Shown here in pieces: positions 32,820-43,900 of a stretch of 64,000 bases of DNA. The stretch covers positions 1,922,001-1,986,000 of the forward strand of contig JAUEDM010000004.1 of NCBI GenBank assembly GCA_033439685.1, read 5' to 3'. The position numbers were made by a program, and so were the translations under genes. This DNA comes from Apodospora peruviana (taxonomy: Eukaryota > Ascomycota > Sordariomycetes > Sordariales > Lasiosphaeriaceae). Within the stretch, counting starts at the first letter, position 1. Every line of letters starts with the position of its first letter. The notes beneath the pieces were generated by a model. It was given only the letters and a program-made list of their open reading frames with translations, made no database searches and was not told the DNA's origin.

Positions 32820-35534
32820 TTATCGTTGTGGGCTTTTCAATGTGTCGGGACGATCGAGGAGACCGCCGATATCAACTCGTGACCGTTCTTCCCGGGCCTG
32901 GTATGGCGATTCCTGCTGTTGAGGCACACTCGGCTGCTGGCTTCTTATTGGCGGCAGCTGATAGCCTGGTGCCTGAGATGGGCGACCCACGGGGTGGAGT
33001 TCACTTCTCGGGATTTGATATGGCGAGGTGCCGCCGCCATAGTCAGGCCGATTTGGGGATGCTGAATACGAGGATGGCAGGCCTGGGCTAAGCCCTGTCA
33101 TGGCCTGCGACGGCGCCCCGGGTTGTGCAAGCTGTCTTGTTCCATACCCGCTATCCCCAAGTCTGGCTTGCCTTGGGTCAAAAGTAGCCGACACGGGAGT
33201 CGGTTGGGAGTATGCTTGCTGCACTGGTTGGTACGAGTATGTGATGTCTCTCGGGTTCGGCGACGGTGTCGGGTACTGGAATGACCTCGTGGCCAAGTTT
33301 AGCACGAGCACGACGAAGTATATCGAATCCCTCATGGCGAGTCCCATCCGCACCGGGATTTGTCGCGCTTGTCCATCCTGACCGAGGAAGTTTAGATACT
33401 CGTGCCAATCCAGAGTGTATCTGGATATCTCTTCAGAACTGAACCCGAGGGTCTGCATCACTTGATCCTCTTTTTCCTTCCCGAAGATCGGTGGAAGATA
33501 GGTTGGGGCCCTTCTCTTTTGCTCGTCCTGCATCCGCCGCTCCAAGTTCGATGCCTTTTCCCGGTCTTGAGGCACGACCAAGTCAACCAGCTTGAGACCA
33601 ATAATAGATGTCCGCCCCACCGCGTCATGAAAGGGGCTCGATGCCTTTGAGAACTCTAAATCGACCGTCAAGAAAGCAGCGGGCTCCGGAATCCTCGTCG
33701 ATATCGATAGCGGAGCAGGAAAGATATTCGCGTCGGATGCCGATCCTCTTTCCGGAAATCTCGGGATATTCGGTTCAGCTGGCTGAGATTTCAGTACGCG
33801 ATACGACTGTGTTCTTCGAAGATTGTCATCGTAAGCCATACCCATCGAAGACACTCCTGTACCTGGAGCATAAAATGAGGATATTTGTCTCCTCATAGGG
33901 TCCGGTGCACTTCCAAATCTGGCGCTGTCATACTTGATCTCCCCTCTATCGTCTCGTAACCGGGGGCGTCCGCGTTTTTTATGCTGTACATCGACGCACG
34001 CCTCCTCCTTGCCGTTACTTAAACATCGAGAACAAGGGCGTTGGGCTGTAAAAAGTCAGCAAAATAGGCCATGAGAGTCGCGAATCCAATAGCTATGCTA
34101 TGGGGACCAAAATTAAATTCCTGGATCCATTCGACAGTTTTGCCAACGGGGAATGGGCATGAAAGGGAATGCAGGTTTGGGATCAGGTGCGGTGCGGATG
34201 CAAGAGCGGCATGGGCGGTTGGGGAACATGAATGCCATCAAGGCTATTCCACGGCTCTCGTGCCACGAGTATTGATGCTCTCTTTCACGGCCCCGAAGTC
34301 GGCTCCCCGCGCATGAATGACTTCGCCGATGACAAGCCAAGTTGGCCAATTCATATGAGGCAAGCAGGCGCCGTCGGACGGTTGATTCGCGGGCAAGCTG
34401 ATGAAATACGCCGATACAACGGCCCGGCTTCCCGGTGGTTCCAAGCCAGAAGCGAGCCGGTTAGGCGTCGTCATCACATGGATGATGAGACTAGACCCAG
34501 CTGAAGGCTTCTGCACCCGGACCCAAGGTGCACCAAACTGCGGAACTCGCTTGAGATCCGCCTCCACCCGTTCCTGCAGCTTGATCGCTTTAATAAGCCC
34601 AGGCCAATAGTCCGTCTCGGGTTGAGTATCAGAGCCAGGGGTATTTGCGGCTTTGAGCACGTCACACACTGGTGCTTGGCCTTGTTCAATGCCGCGCCTA
34701 AAGCTCCCCGGAAATGATTGACCATATATGATGTCAATTAATTCCACAGATCATAGCCGGGACGCCGCAGGATCAGTGCCGTCTGCTTGCAGCCGGGTTT
34801 TCCCTTCTATTTAGATTGCGACGATTTAGAGAAATATGAGGATATGGTACGTACCATCGCATCTGCGACCGGTCAGTTTTCTGTTCTATAATAGGAGTTA
34901 TTCAAGAACGTTTGGGTTAAACGAACCTGAGATGGGCCTTCTTGCAGGGAACACACGCAGATGCTACGTGACCCTTTGTCTTTCTCTGGGCTTTGGAGGA
35001 AGTCTGGTGGAGAGACTCTTGTGTCGGGTGAAGGGCAGATGAAGGGTACGCTTGCGGTCCTGGCAAAGGCCTTGTCGTCGATCCAGCTGCGGCTCCCGGA
35101 GCTGGCAGGTAAGGTGGTTGCGGGACGACCTGACCAATTTGTTGGGAGTATGATAGTGGTCTGGGCATTGGCCCTTCTTGGTGATGGAAACCGTATGGTA
35201 TTCTTTCTCCCACAGGTGGCGCAAACCCCCGTGAAGGCGAGGGATTCACCGCCTGCGCTCGGTCGTCGCCCTGAGTCGTCGAGATTCCACGATACACATC
35301 TTGAGTAGTAGTCTGATACCCCTGATTCCGTTCAGCGGCCTCCTGGCTTGCTTTTGGGGGGAGCGGTGGAGACCCTGACATGGGCGGAGAAGGATAGCTC
35401 TCCAAACGAGCAGCACTCTCCGAGTCTGCTCTGGCCCAGGTCAAGTCGAGGAGGATGCGCGCCAGGTCTGGTAGGCCTCGGCGGTGGCCGAGAGAAATAC
35501 GAGAGTCGTCACGCGGATAGCCCAAGTCTTGCAT
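32820..35534 (-). CDS. Zn2Cys6 transcription factor with PAS-like domain
   Basis: This is a fungal binuclear zinc-cluster DNA-binding protein, probably nuclear; its target genes are unknown. I read three exons: 34927-35534, an 8-nt microexon 34855-34862, and 32820-34045, giving 613 aa. The cluster C-x2-C-x6-C-x5-C-x2-C-x8-C uses cysteines at about 194, 197, 204, 210, 213 and 222. The third cysteine comes from the microexon, and the basic KKRGRPRLRDD follows. Residues about 300-430 (FLTVDLEFSKASSPFHDAVG onward) look like a PAS fold. The termini are Pro/Gln/Ser-rich. The start is uncertain: 35534 (MQDLGYP) or 35381 (MSGSPPLP) are both in frame, and I prefer the first because the segment between reads like protein. 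Intron 2 is 809 bp, unusually long, and the gene has a very long upstream region. Confidence 0.85.
34244..34747 (-). other. 167-codon open frame nested in the 809-bp intron
   Basis: The frame starts MELIDIIYGQSFPGSFRRG and ends NTRGTRAVE, on the same strand as the host gene and wholly inside its second intron. I recognise no domain. Amino-acid composition is ordinary, with no long low-complexity runs. It could be an alternative exon block, a remnant of an insertion, or chance. Confidence 0.2.
34855..34862 (-). other. 8-nt microexon of the zinc-cluster gene
   Basis: On the minus strand ATGCGATG is bounded by a perfect CAG acceptor (after an ACTGACC branch site) and a GTACGT donor. Inserted between exon 1, ending CATCTCAG, and exon 3, starting CCCAACGC, it restores RCDAQRPC in frame, exactly the missing third cysteine of the zinc cluster. 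Without it the frame closes after about ten codons. Confidence 0.88.
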
Positions 35535-38500
35535 GGGGCAGACTCTGCAAGGTCGTAGGGGTGACCAGGCGCCTTGCACGTCTGCTCTTGGATGTCGCCG
35601 GCGAGCGCCTGAGGAACGAATAACTTCCCGCGGAGGGAGACAAGCGACCAGACCGTACCCTAGACTCCGAGGTGGCGACCGACATTCCCCGATGCAGCAG
35701 GCGCGTAACGGTGTAGGCGGGTATCGTGGGAGCGAGAGATGATCCTGCTTCGCCGCAGTGATTCGAGTCGTCCGTGGTGGTCTCCCGACGCTTGCGCCGA
35801 TGATGGATGGCAGGGAAGGAAACAAGTATCGTCTGCCAAACACCCTTCCCGGCTTTCCTTGGTCGGGAAGAGGGGTACGGAAACGCTGAAGGTACCCTCA
35901 GGGCGCGTGCGTTCTCTGGTCAAGGTTGTCGTCCCCTTTTCAAGACGGGACGAGGGCCGGAGGGTGATTCCGGCCGAGCAGCGCCGGCAGGACCGTTAGT
36001 GAAAAGGGCAACAAGACACGGCTTGCGCGCCAGGTCGGACAAAGATGCTGCAGCGTAATCCCAGGTCAGTGATCGTGGGGACGGGAACCGGTGTCACTGC
36101 ATACACAGTGCTGGAGTGTTGTCAGGGTGCTGGAGCGGTTAACCGTAGACCATCGCCAGTGTCCCAAATCTGGAAGGCCTTCCACGTTTTAGGAGAGGTG
36201 AGCGACTGATGGAAAGCTTGGAAGAGCAGATAGCTGCTGGGATGCCGTCTGTCGCCTCTCACGATGCTCGAAGGATGGATCTGGGATTTGGCGTCTGGGC
36301 AGAGAGTCGGCGAGTTGGGAAGATTTGGTGTCAGTGGCACCAGGTGGTTTTTGTGCGACTTAAAGGCAACCAAGGTGCAATTGAGATGGGGCCTAGATGG
36401 AGCAAGGATAGGCGTAGCTCAGGGCACCCTGGCTGATGGGCATGGGTGGCTTGTCAATCTCAGGGTAGAGCGCAATGCCACAGCAGCAAGCCTTCCCCCC
36501 CCCCCTGGTCATCCTCCAAGGTAGTAGTTCTTACAGGGCACAGACTGCTCGCATGGGGTCGACGAACGAGCCATTCTCCGCACCAAGAGGGAAAGGGTAG
36601 GTACTTTTGAACCAGACGACTCATCTGTACACTCCCTCAGAAAACCTACCAGTTAGGTACGGTTAATATGGCCAACTAGATATGTCTGTCGTATGTATCA
36701 TATGTGCATCCTATACATAAGTCGATACCAGGTTCCGGCTGCGTAGCGTGTGTCATTGCTCGCCAGCATCAGGACGACGCAGTTCGTGTAAGCTTTGGGT
36801 CAAATGCGTTTGACGGACAATGCAGACAGCAAAGGTAGGAAGCCCTACACGACAGGACGGGCGTCGTCTATTGGGAGACCGAGCGGACGAGGGGACGGTG
36901 CCAATTCCCCGTGCCGTTTCGTCTCGGCTGACGAAAGCGCAGATGATTGCGACCAAGACAATAAGACAGTTCCAGCGCAATTTTGATTCGCGAGGAAGCA
37001 GTGCAAGTGTCTCGGGACTCCGTGGCCTTGTGAGTATCCGTGTGCTCGGTCGTGTAAGTATGAATGTGAGCGAGTGTCAGTGTCAGTGTCAAGGACGGTC
37101 AACGGCAACCAACACGGACAGCTCACAACCAGGGGTGGGCATTGCCGGTAGGATCCAAGCTGTCTAGCTACGTGTATTCGTATTCCCAGTATACGTGGTT
37201 CAGAGTGCTGCTATGTAAGGTAGACAGATGAATGGTACGGGTAGCGGGGAGGGACGATGATCTTGATCTCCAAGACATCCGATGTCAGGCATTGGCCATA
37301 TCAAGATGAAGGGGAGTCGTTAAATGGGCCGAGCCAAAGACACCTCATCAGTGGATGGCGACGGAAGAGCCACAAGATGTGCTGAAGAATGGCTTTGGTG
37401 TCTGCATGAAGAAACGAACACCAGACGCCGAAGGTTGGGGAAGCGGAAGCGAGAATGCAAAAGGATGCCAAATTGGACCATGAGGCTACAGTACGGGGTA
37501 CAGAGAACTACTGGGGTCCTCGAAGATCAACCTCTGATGTGTGGAGGAAGGGAAGGTGTTGTGGGAGAGGAGTCCACATGTGGGCATGGAATTGGAACCT
37601 GGAAGCGAATTCTGTGCTGTGCTTGTTCTGGGTTCCTGCCTTCCACACGGTAATAAGTGTAATCTGGAGAATACCTAGGTAGGTAGGTAGGAGGCAGGTG
37701 AGGTAAGATCGTGGGTCGGTGCCATGTAACCCGTAACTTACCTTACGTTAGGTAGGTACCCACGTAATCCGTACCAAACATGGCCGTCCTTAATCCTTAT
37801 CCGTACCTGCCTTGAACTGTATTTTCGTATTCTGTACATCCGTAATTTGAACCTTCCTCTTGATAGCTGACACTGACAGCTTCATCCGTCCGTGCTTTCC
37901 GCACCTCGTCCCTGCCATGTCCAATAAGTGCAAGTGTGACGATGGCCGATGCCCCGGAACCCATAAAGGGAAGGAACTGGCTGTCCCGGGCCCGGGAGAA
38001 GTAGGAGTGTCAACCTTAGGTAGGTAAGCCGCGAGCTCTGCCGGCGGCAGGCGTAGGTATCTAACCTAAGTCGTGCAGGATATCTTGGTGCGGTCGACCG
38101 TGACACAGTCTAGGTAGGTACTCTATTCTCGTGGGACCCGGAGCATGGACTTCCTCTTGGCGCCAGTGAACTTTTATTTACCAAACCTGACTTCAAAGAA
38201 ACGTGGTCGACAACACAGACAGTGACAGGGTATTCGGCGGGAAAGATAATCGAGTGGAGGTGCCAATCTCATCTCCCAAGGGGATCGTTGTGCCATCAAG
38301 TTCGGATGGTTGATGGATGAGAGGATAAACCAAGAGTCCGTCAAGTCGCAGATCATTCGTGGTACGCAGCACCCATCACTTCAGTTCCCAGCCCCCCTAC
38401 GTACCTTGGCAAATTTGCTAATAAGGTGAAGATAAATTGCAAGACAGTGATTCTCTCCGGCCAGCTCACTTCATCGGTTCAACAACTGAAGACCTTGTAC

Positions 38501-39760
38501 GAGCCATGCATGGCTGTTGGAGCCGTGGAGGGGGGTTTTAGCTTGCCAAAGATTCAGCTAACTTTGCATCGCTTGTTACCATCGGAGCTTTGTGGCTTCT
38601 CTGTTGTCCGCCATCAGTGATACAATGACGGGCACAGCAGGGTGGAAGGACCCCAGAGGAGCCCCGCGGAAGCTCAAAGCGTCCACAGCTTGTCTCAGCC
38701 ACGAGCAGGGATGCGGGCGCACGAGTCTTATCGTGATGCCTAACATGATTCCCAAGCTCCACGTCCGTCATCCCGACCGCTGCGTCTCGCGTCGGATATC
38801 CAAAATCTCCTTGGGGCCCACCCGCCAACTCTAACCCTTGTGGATTTTCCTGCAGCTAGGATGGCACCTCAGCGGAACAAGGGGAGGGCAAGAGAAGGGG
38901 TATTGAACCTCACTTGACAACATGTTCACCGAGACTGCAAACTGGAAGCATTCAATCTACGAGATACACACCATGACATTGCCGCGCCGCGTAGCTCAAC
39001 ATTCTTCAGCGTGAAGCGACCAGCCTCCATGGAAAGACTACGGATCTGAAAGACAAATTGCACGCCCCTACAGAGCCGCCGCGAGGGGTGAAGTACCTAC
39101 ACCCTGTCTGTGTGCATGGCGGTGCGTGCAAACGTACCTGCACATCGACAAACCCCCCAAAATGGATGCAGCAACTGCTGCATGAGCAAGTGTCGGCCCA
39201 GCATGAGAAGGCGGCCCCAATACCAAGTTCGTCCTGGGCAGCATGCAAACATATACTGCAATTGGCAACACTGGGCTCAATCGGGCAATACCTTCCGGCA
39301 ACCAGACGCTGGTACGGCCACTGACTCCATGACAACACCCCCATTGCCATGGGCCATTCCGTCAGGAGAGGTAAATTATAGAGGCATGCCCAACTGATGA
39401 AGATGCTGGGCGTGACGGGTAGGTTAGGTGCCACAGCGCTCGGCCGTTGGATGTCCAGGGCTCACGATTCACGAACCTCTCGGGTGCGACTCCAGTTATA
39501 TCCGACCCATTGGGAGGAGGATCCAACACAGAGACAAAGAAAGTTGAGGTGATGGGCACCACCCGCATTGCAACGCCATTCACGATCAGCAAAGCACGGA
39601 AAGCTCATCCCCTACTCTGCGGGCCGAGGTTATGACTTTGATGGACCTCCACTTTCTGCCCACGCCCACGCCCCTTATAAACCACAGTACGGAGTACCTA
39701 CCTACCTACCTACCTATTCCGTACCTCAGGTACTTACAAGTACAGTACTACACCTACTGG
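35535..39760. other. Upstream region of the zinc-cluster gene, first third of the gene-poor stretch
   Basis: No coding gene is supported; open frames are below about 145 codons and overlap on opposite strands. The first part probably carries the leader of the transcription-factor gene. Repeat material includes a C11 run (36495-36505), AGTGTCAGTGTCAGTGTC near 37074-37091, TACCTAGGTAGGTAGGTAGG at 37672-37691, and ACCTACCTACCTACC near 39696-39714. A TACGGAGTA element is at 39688-39696. Confidence 0.5.
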
Positions 39761-40780
39761 ACAGTGCTTGCTAATGAAGGTGATCAGGAACCATTTAACA
39801 GGCGATAATATGAGGCCGAGTTTGAACAACTTTGGAACCCAGACTATCGTCAACTTTTGATTTGCCGCTGCCAAATAACGACAGGTACTCTTGCTAAGAC
39901 GCATAATTCCTGGTCATTAAGAGCTGGCTTATGACTTGAATGCGGCCGACTACTGCGGCCACCATGATGTCTAATGCCGCGCTGTACCGTCAATCGTCCA
40001 CATCGATGAGGCAAAGCGTGCATCTCGTCTATCTCAGATCTCTTTCGCTTGGTCGGTCAAGTCAAAAATAGCGTCTTCTGAGACGTCTTCACAGCTCAAA
40101 ACACGTCAGTTTATTAATCATGTTCCACGATGACAGCAGATCAAGCTTCCCGTTGCAATGGCTTGGGTATCTGCTATAGAGCAAACGCGTTGAATTGGAG
40201 AGGGCGTCTCTCCGTCATTTACTCTTGCAATGTTGTCTACCTACCTCACCTGGTATTGGTATGGGGATGCAATACAACACCCAAGCCAGCCCGGCATGTA
40301 TCGCCGGCATATTGTGTGCTCGGTTGGCTCTGTCATGCTGTCGAGTCTTGGGTCTGATCATGCACTCGACTCCCGCCGTCGTCCGAACATTTAGCATGTC
40401 TTGACGTTGTCGATCATCACCGTTCGGCTTCGGCTGTCGGGTTACACATCCAACCCCAGACCGGCGAGCTCATGCTGCTCCAGCATGGAGTGGGTGGGGT
40501 TAGAGCTACGTAATCAAGACACCTGGAGGTCCCCCTCCCGGTCATGGAACCTCTCGAAAGTGCTCAAGCCAATCACACCAAACCAGGGTCTCTGGGATGG
40601 GTTTCCGCTCTAAAAGGTTCATCCCATGAACCCAGTTCCATGTCCATCATGTCGCGGAGCCGCTGCCAGGGGTCCTGAGCACTGTCCCCTTTCTACCTGC
40701 AAGTACGCACATGCGCTAAGACCTCAACCCCCAAAACCTTGCTCCTCCCATCTGATCTCTCCGCTTCTACAAAATTTCCG

Positions 40781-40840
40781 AGTGCCAGAGGTGGGAGTGC
40801 CAGAGGTGGGAGTGCCAGAGGTGGGAGTGCCAGAGGTGGG
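40781..40840 (+). repeat. 15-bp tandem repeat, four perfect copies
   Basis: The unit AGTGCCAGAGGTGGG is repeated four times head to tail without a mismatch. In one frame it would read as repeated VPEVG, but the surrounding open frame (40626-40919) has no other support as a gene. Confidence 0.95.
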
Positions 40841-42216
40841 ACGGGACGAGTCTCAGTTGGCGGCTGGGCACGCAGTTCGGATAACGTCCCTCGCTATGGA
40901 TTCCGTTGAGGGATTATAACGCGTCCTGTGTGCTGCTCTCGACAGCTCCGCTTTGCCCGGTGTCCATGCCATCTTAAATGAGGCCAAATTCCGAGAAGGC
41001 TGTTGGTGATGATGGCTTCCGAGCCCTGGATATGTATGGCCCAAGATTCTGTGTCGGACCGGCCAAACCTCTCAGCATTGGCAAATGGGAAATCCACAAG
41101 CGGCTTTCCTCGCCAGTTTACGGAGGAGGCTGATATTCAACACTTCAACACATCTGAAGCAGAACATGCCCGCTTGATGCTCACTGTAACCCCCTAGGTT
41201 ATATTACCTCAATTAAAGAGCCTAAGGGTAACCTTGCTGCCCGTCGCTGCCCCCAGCGCAGGATCCCAGGATGTGACATGGGATCTGGGAAGAAAAACGG
41301 TGATGCTCGGGTTGGCCCTTGATTAAACTCGAGGGATCGCCAGCAGACTGGCTGCGCGATGTCACCTTCCCTTGCCGGAGCCTCTGGTCTTTTGTTCCAT
41401 CGTTTTGCCTTTCTTTCTTTTTAGGGGAAAAGAGCCTTTGAAGATAGGAAGGCTGATAAAGCAATAAAAACAAAGGAAGAAGACCTCAGAGAGTAAGGTA
41501 TCTCGGTACGTGTAACTGCCATACCCAACCCAAAGTTTATGGGTCAGTGAAAGCGGCTGTACGCGCAGGACGCGTCAAAACAGGAAGACGTACATGGTGT
41601 GTCGGTGGCTTGACCATTTCGAGGAAACAGAGGAAATCCCCGATGCCAAGAGGGATCGGCTTAGAGAGCTGGGACTCCTTCAAAATTTCTGCACTAGGTT
41701 TTGGATTGATGGCCTGTAATCTTGCGTCTTGTGAGAGGAGGATTGGTGCGCCATTTGAGATGACATTCTCCAAGTTACGAGAACACATGGTCGGTACCGA
41801 TCTCCCCGTCATGAAATCTGATTGTAGACGCCACAAACTTATGTAATATGTGATGGTTTAATTTGACCACTTTCTTGACTACTTACGGATTCGAGGGCTG
41901 GCAGACTTGAACTGTTCTCCCCACTGCTGCGACGAGCGAGACCACGAGACGATGTCGGATTATTATTTCTTGGAGATGAAGCCATTTCAATGTGGAGACC
42001 ACTAAGATGTCAAACCACAATCCACAGTTCTCCGCGACTGCCAGACACTAACAGGACGCTTCTTTCCGGTTCCTTTAGTTCTTCCGGCGAAGGGAATGGA
42101 ATGGTCCGATGGATCCCCAATTGTTGGAGACTAAAGTAAAAAGGCCATGCATCGACAACAAAGCTGCAAGTCATTCTCGTGAGCTTATCGAGTGCGGATA
42201 CGGTAATTATAAGTCT

Positions 42217-42234
42217 GGTACGGATATCCGTACC
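42217..42234. repeat. 18-bp perfect palindrome
   Basis: GGTACGGATATCCGTACC is identical to its reverse complement. Related GTACGGAT/ATCCGTAC half-sites occur nearby (for example 42318-42326). It could be a dimeric factor site or a short inverted repeat. Confidence 0.85.
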
Positions 42235-42344
42235 TACGGATTACTGTACAAAACATTTCACCTACCTTACCTACCTTATACCTGACATACGGAATAGCTC
42301 CAGGTAGGAGGTATCTGTACGGATTATCCAGCTCACCACAACAG

Positions 42345-42380
42345 CGCCTCGCCTCGCCTCGCCGCATCGCATCGCATCAC
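42345..42380 (+). repeat. Adjacent pentamer microsatellites
   Basis: About three and a half CGCCT units run directly into about three and a half CGCAT units. The two arrays differ at two positions of the unit, suggesting one arose from the other. Confidence 0.8.
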
Positions 42381-43900
42381 ATCTGCCAGTTGTCATTGCT
42401 ATGCTCAATTCGGGGCGCTACTGGCTGTCGAATCATGTCGTCTGCACCAATCACTCGCCATCCCGCCAATCGCCTGTTCTCCACTTACCCAGAAAGGCGC
42501 CATAGGGTAGCGTTCGGGGAACGCAAAGCCCAACCGTGGATCTGAATCCTCCTGCCACGCCTGCGTACCTGGGTGAGAGTCGCCGAACAGTTCGACATCG
42601 GACACGCATGCTCAATGCTCAATGCTCAACGAGGGCGGCGGGGGCCCCTGTGCCCGCCGCCCTGCGAGCGAGCGGACAGCGGTGAGTGGCTTGTTGGAGC
42701 GGGATAGATGATGGCATCATCAAACTCCCACCAACCTCTACCCTCCGGTAGATGCCGTCCTATATACGGATTACCGCAGCAGCCAACCATGACTTTGGAA
42801 GCAAGCAATCAGTATCTTCAATCAACTGCCCTACGGGTTATTACTCGGTACAGCGTCGAATTTGCTTAGGTTCCTTGGCGCTGTCTGTCGCTTTCCAGAC
42901 GACAACGTCCACGACAGATTCGGTCATGTGCAGCAGCCGTAGCCAAGCAACGCAAAGCACAGCATAACACACTCTCCCCCGCAAACCCTTGCTGCCGCAC
43001 CTACCGCGCTGCATGAACGAGACGGGATTCACGGGATGCTTGCTCGACGCCACTCTGGTCCACGACCCTGTCAAACCCCGTCCGCACCATCAAAAGGGTA
43101 CGCGCCTCTCAAGGTCGATCACATGCGCGAGAGCACTATTGGGTATTATTGGCGCCTGAGCATTCGCAACCTCATTTCCTACCTGGATGCACAGCTCTCA
43201 AGATGCCATCCACAAGTTTGACTCTTTGGAACGCTTCACCGTGATGTCACTCCTGTATGTTCGGAGAGTAATCCCGACACAGCAGGACACGATCCACTGT
43301 CCTGAGATTCCGTACCCTACAGGTGTCATACCAAGACTCAATCTCTTCCTATTGTGTTGCACATGTCGGCCGGCAGCGCACCGAAAGGTAACCGGTACCG
43401 AGTAGGGGGAACCTTGGCCGGGAAATATCCTCATCACGGACCTTATTACGGTCCCGGTCAGCTACATGCCACTCAACTTCTCGAGACAGCCGGAGCTTGG
43501 TGCTCCATCACGTATCATGTTCAAACCCTATGATGTTCGGATACGATACGGATGGGGAGCCTGGGTATAATGGCTACGACTCCATTGCTCGCGGAATAAT
43601 ATCAGAATATTGAGGGCACAAACTTGGGAAGCCGAGATGATTCCCTTGTCATTCTTTCGACGACCCGCCTACCATTTACAACCGAAGAACAGAAAGCCGA
43701 CAAAATATGGCACTCGTTTCCATGGTGGCGTGATATATCCATTTTGGGGATGAATGGGCGCATTGCAAATCTCGACAAGCCCATTCACCAATCGAGCCAC
43801 GGCCCGGGCATGGTCTCAATACGTCAACAAATGCCCCAAAGGTGTAAAAGCTTTTTAGCGCAGGCGAACTGAAACGCACCGTTACCAACGGCTCGGGAGC

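Larger units (their letters stand above)
39761..43900. other. Middle third of the gene-poor stretch
   Basis: No gene is supported. The region holds a 15-bp tandem repeat (40781-40840), an 18-bp perfect palindrome (42217-42234), pentamer microsatellites (42345-42380) and two to three copies of a 7-bp ATGCTCA unit (42608-42629). ACCTACCTTACCTACCTT lies near 42260. Base composition is balanced rather than strongly AT-rich, so the region does not look like heavily RIP-mutated transposon remains. Confidence 0.5.

Noticed and set aside
39006..39434. 142-codon minus-strand open frame rich in Cys and Trp
   Set aside because: Overlaps other open frames of similar length on the plus strand; no secretion signal or recognisable pattern supports a small effector.
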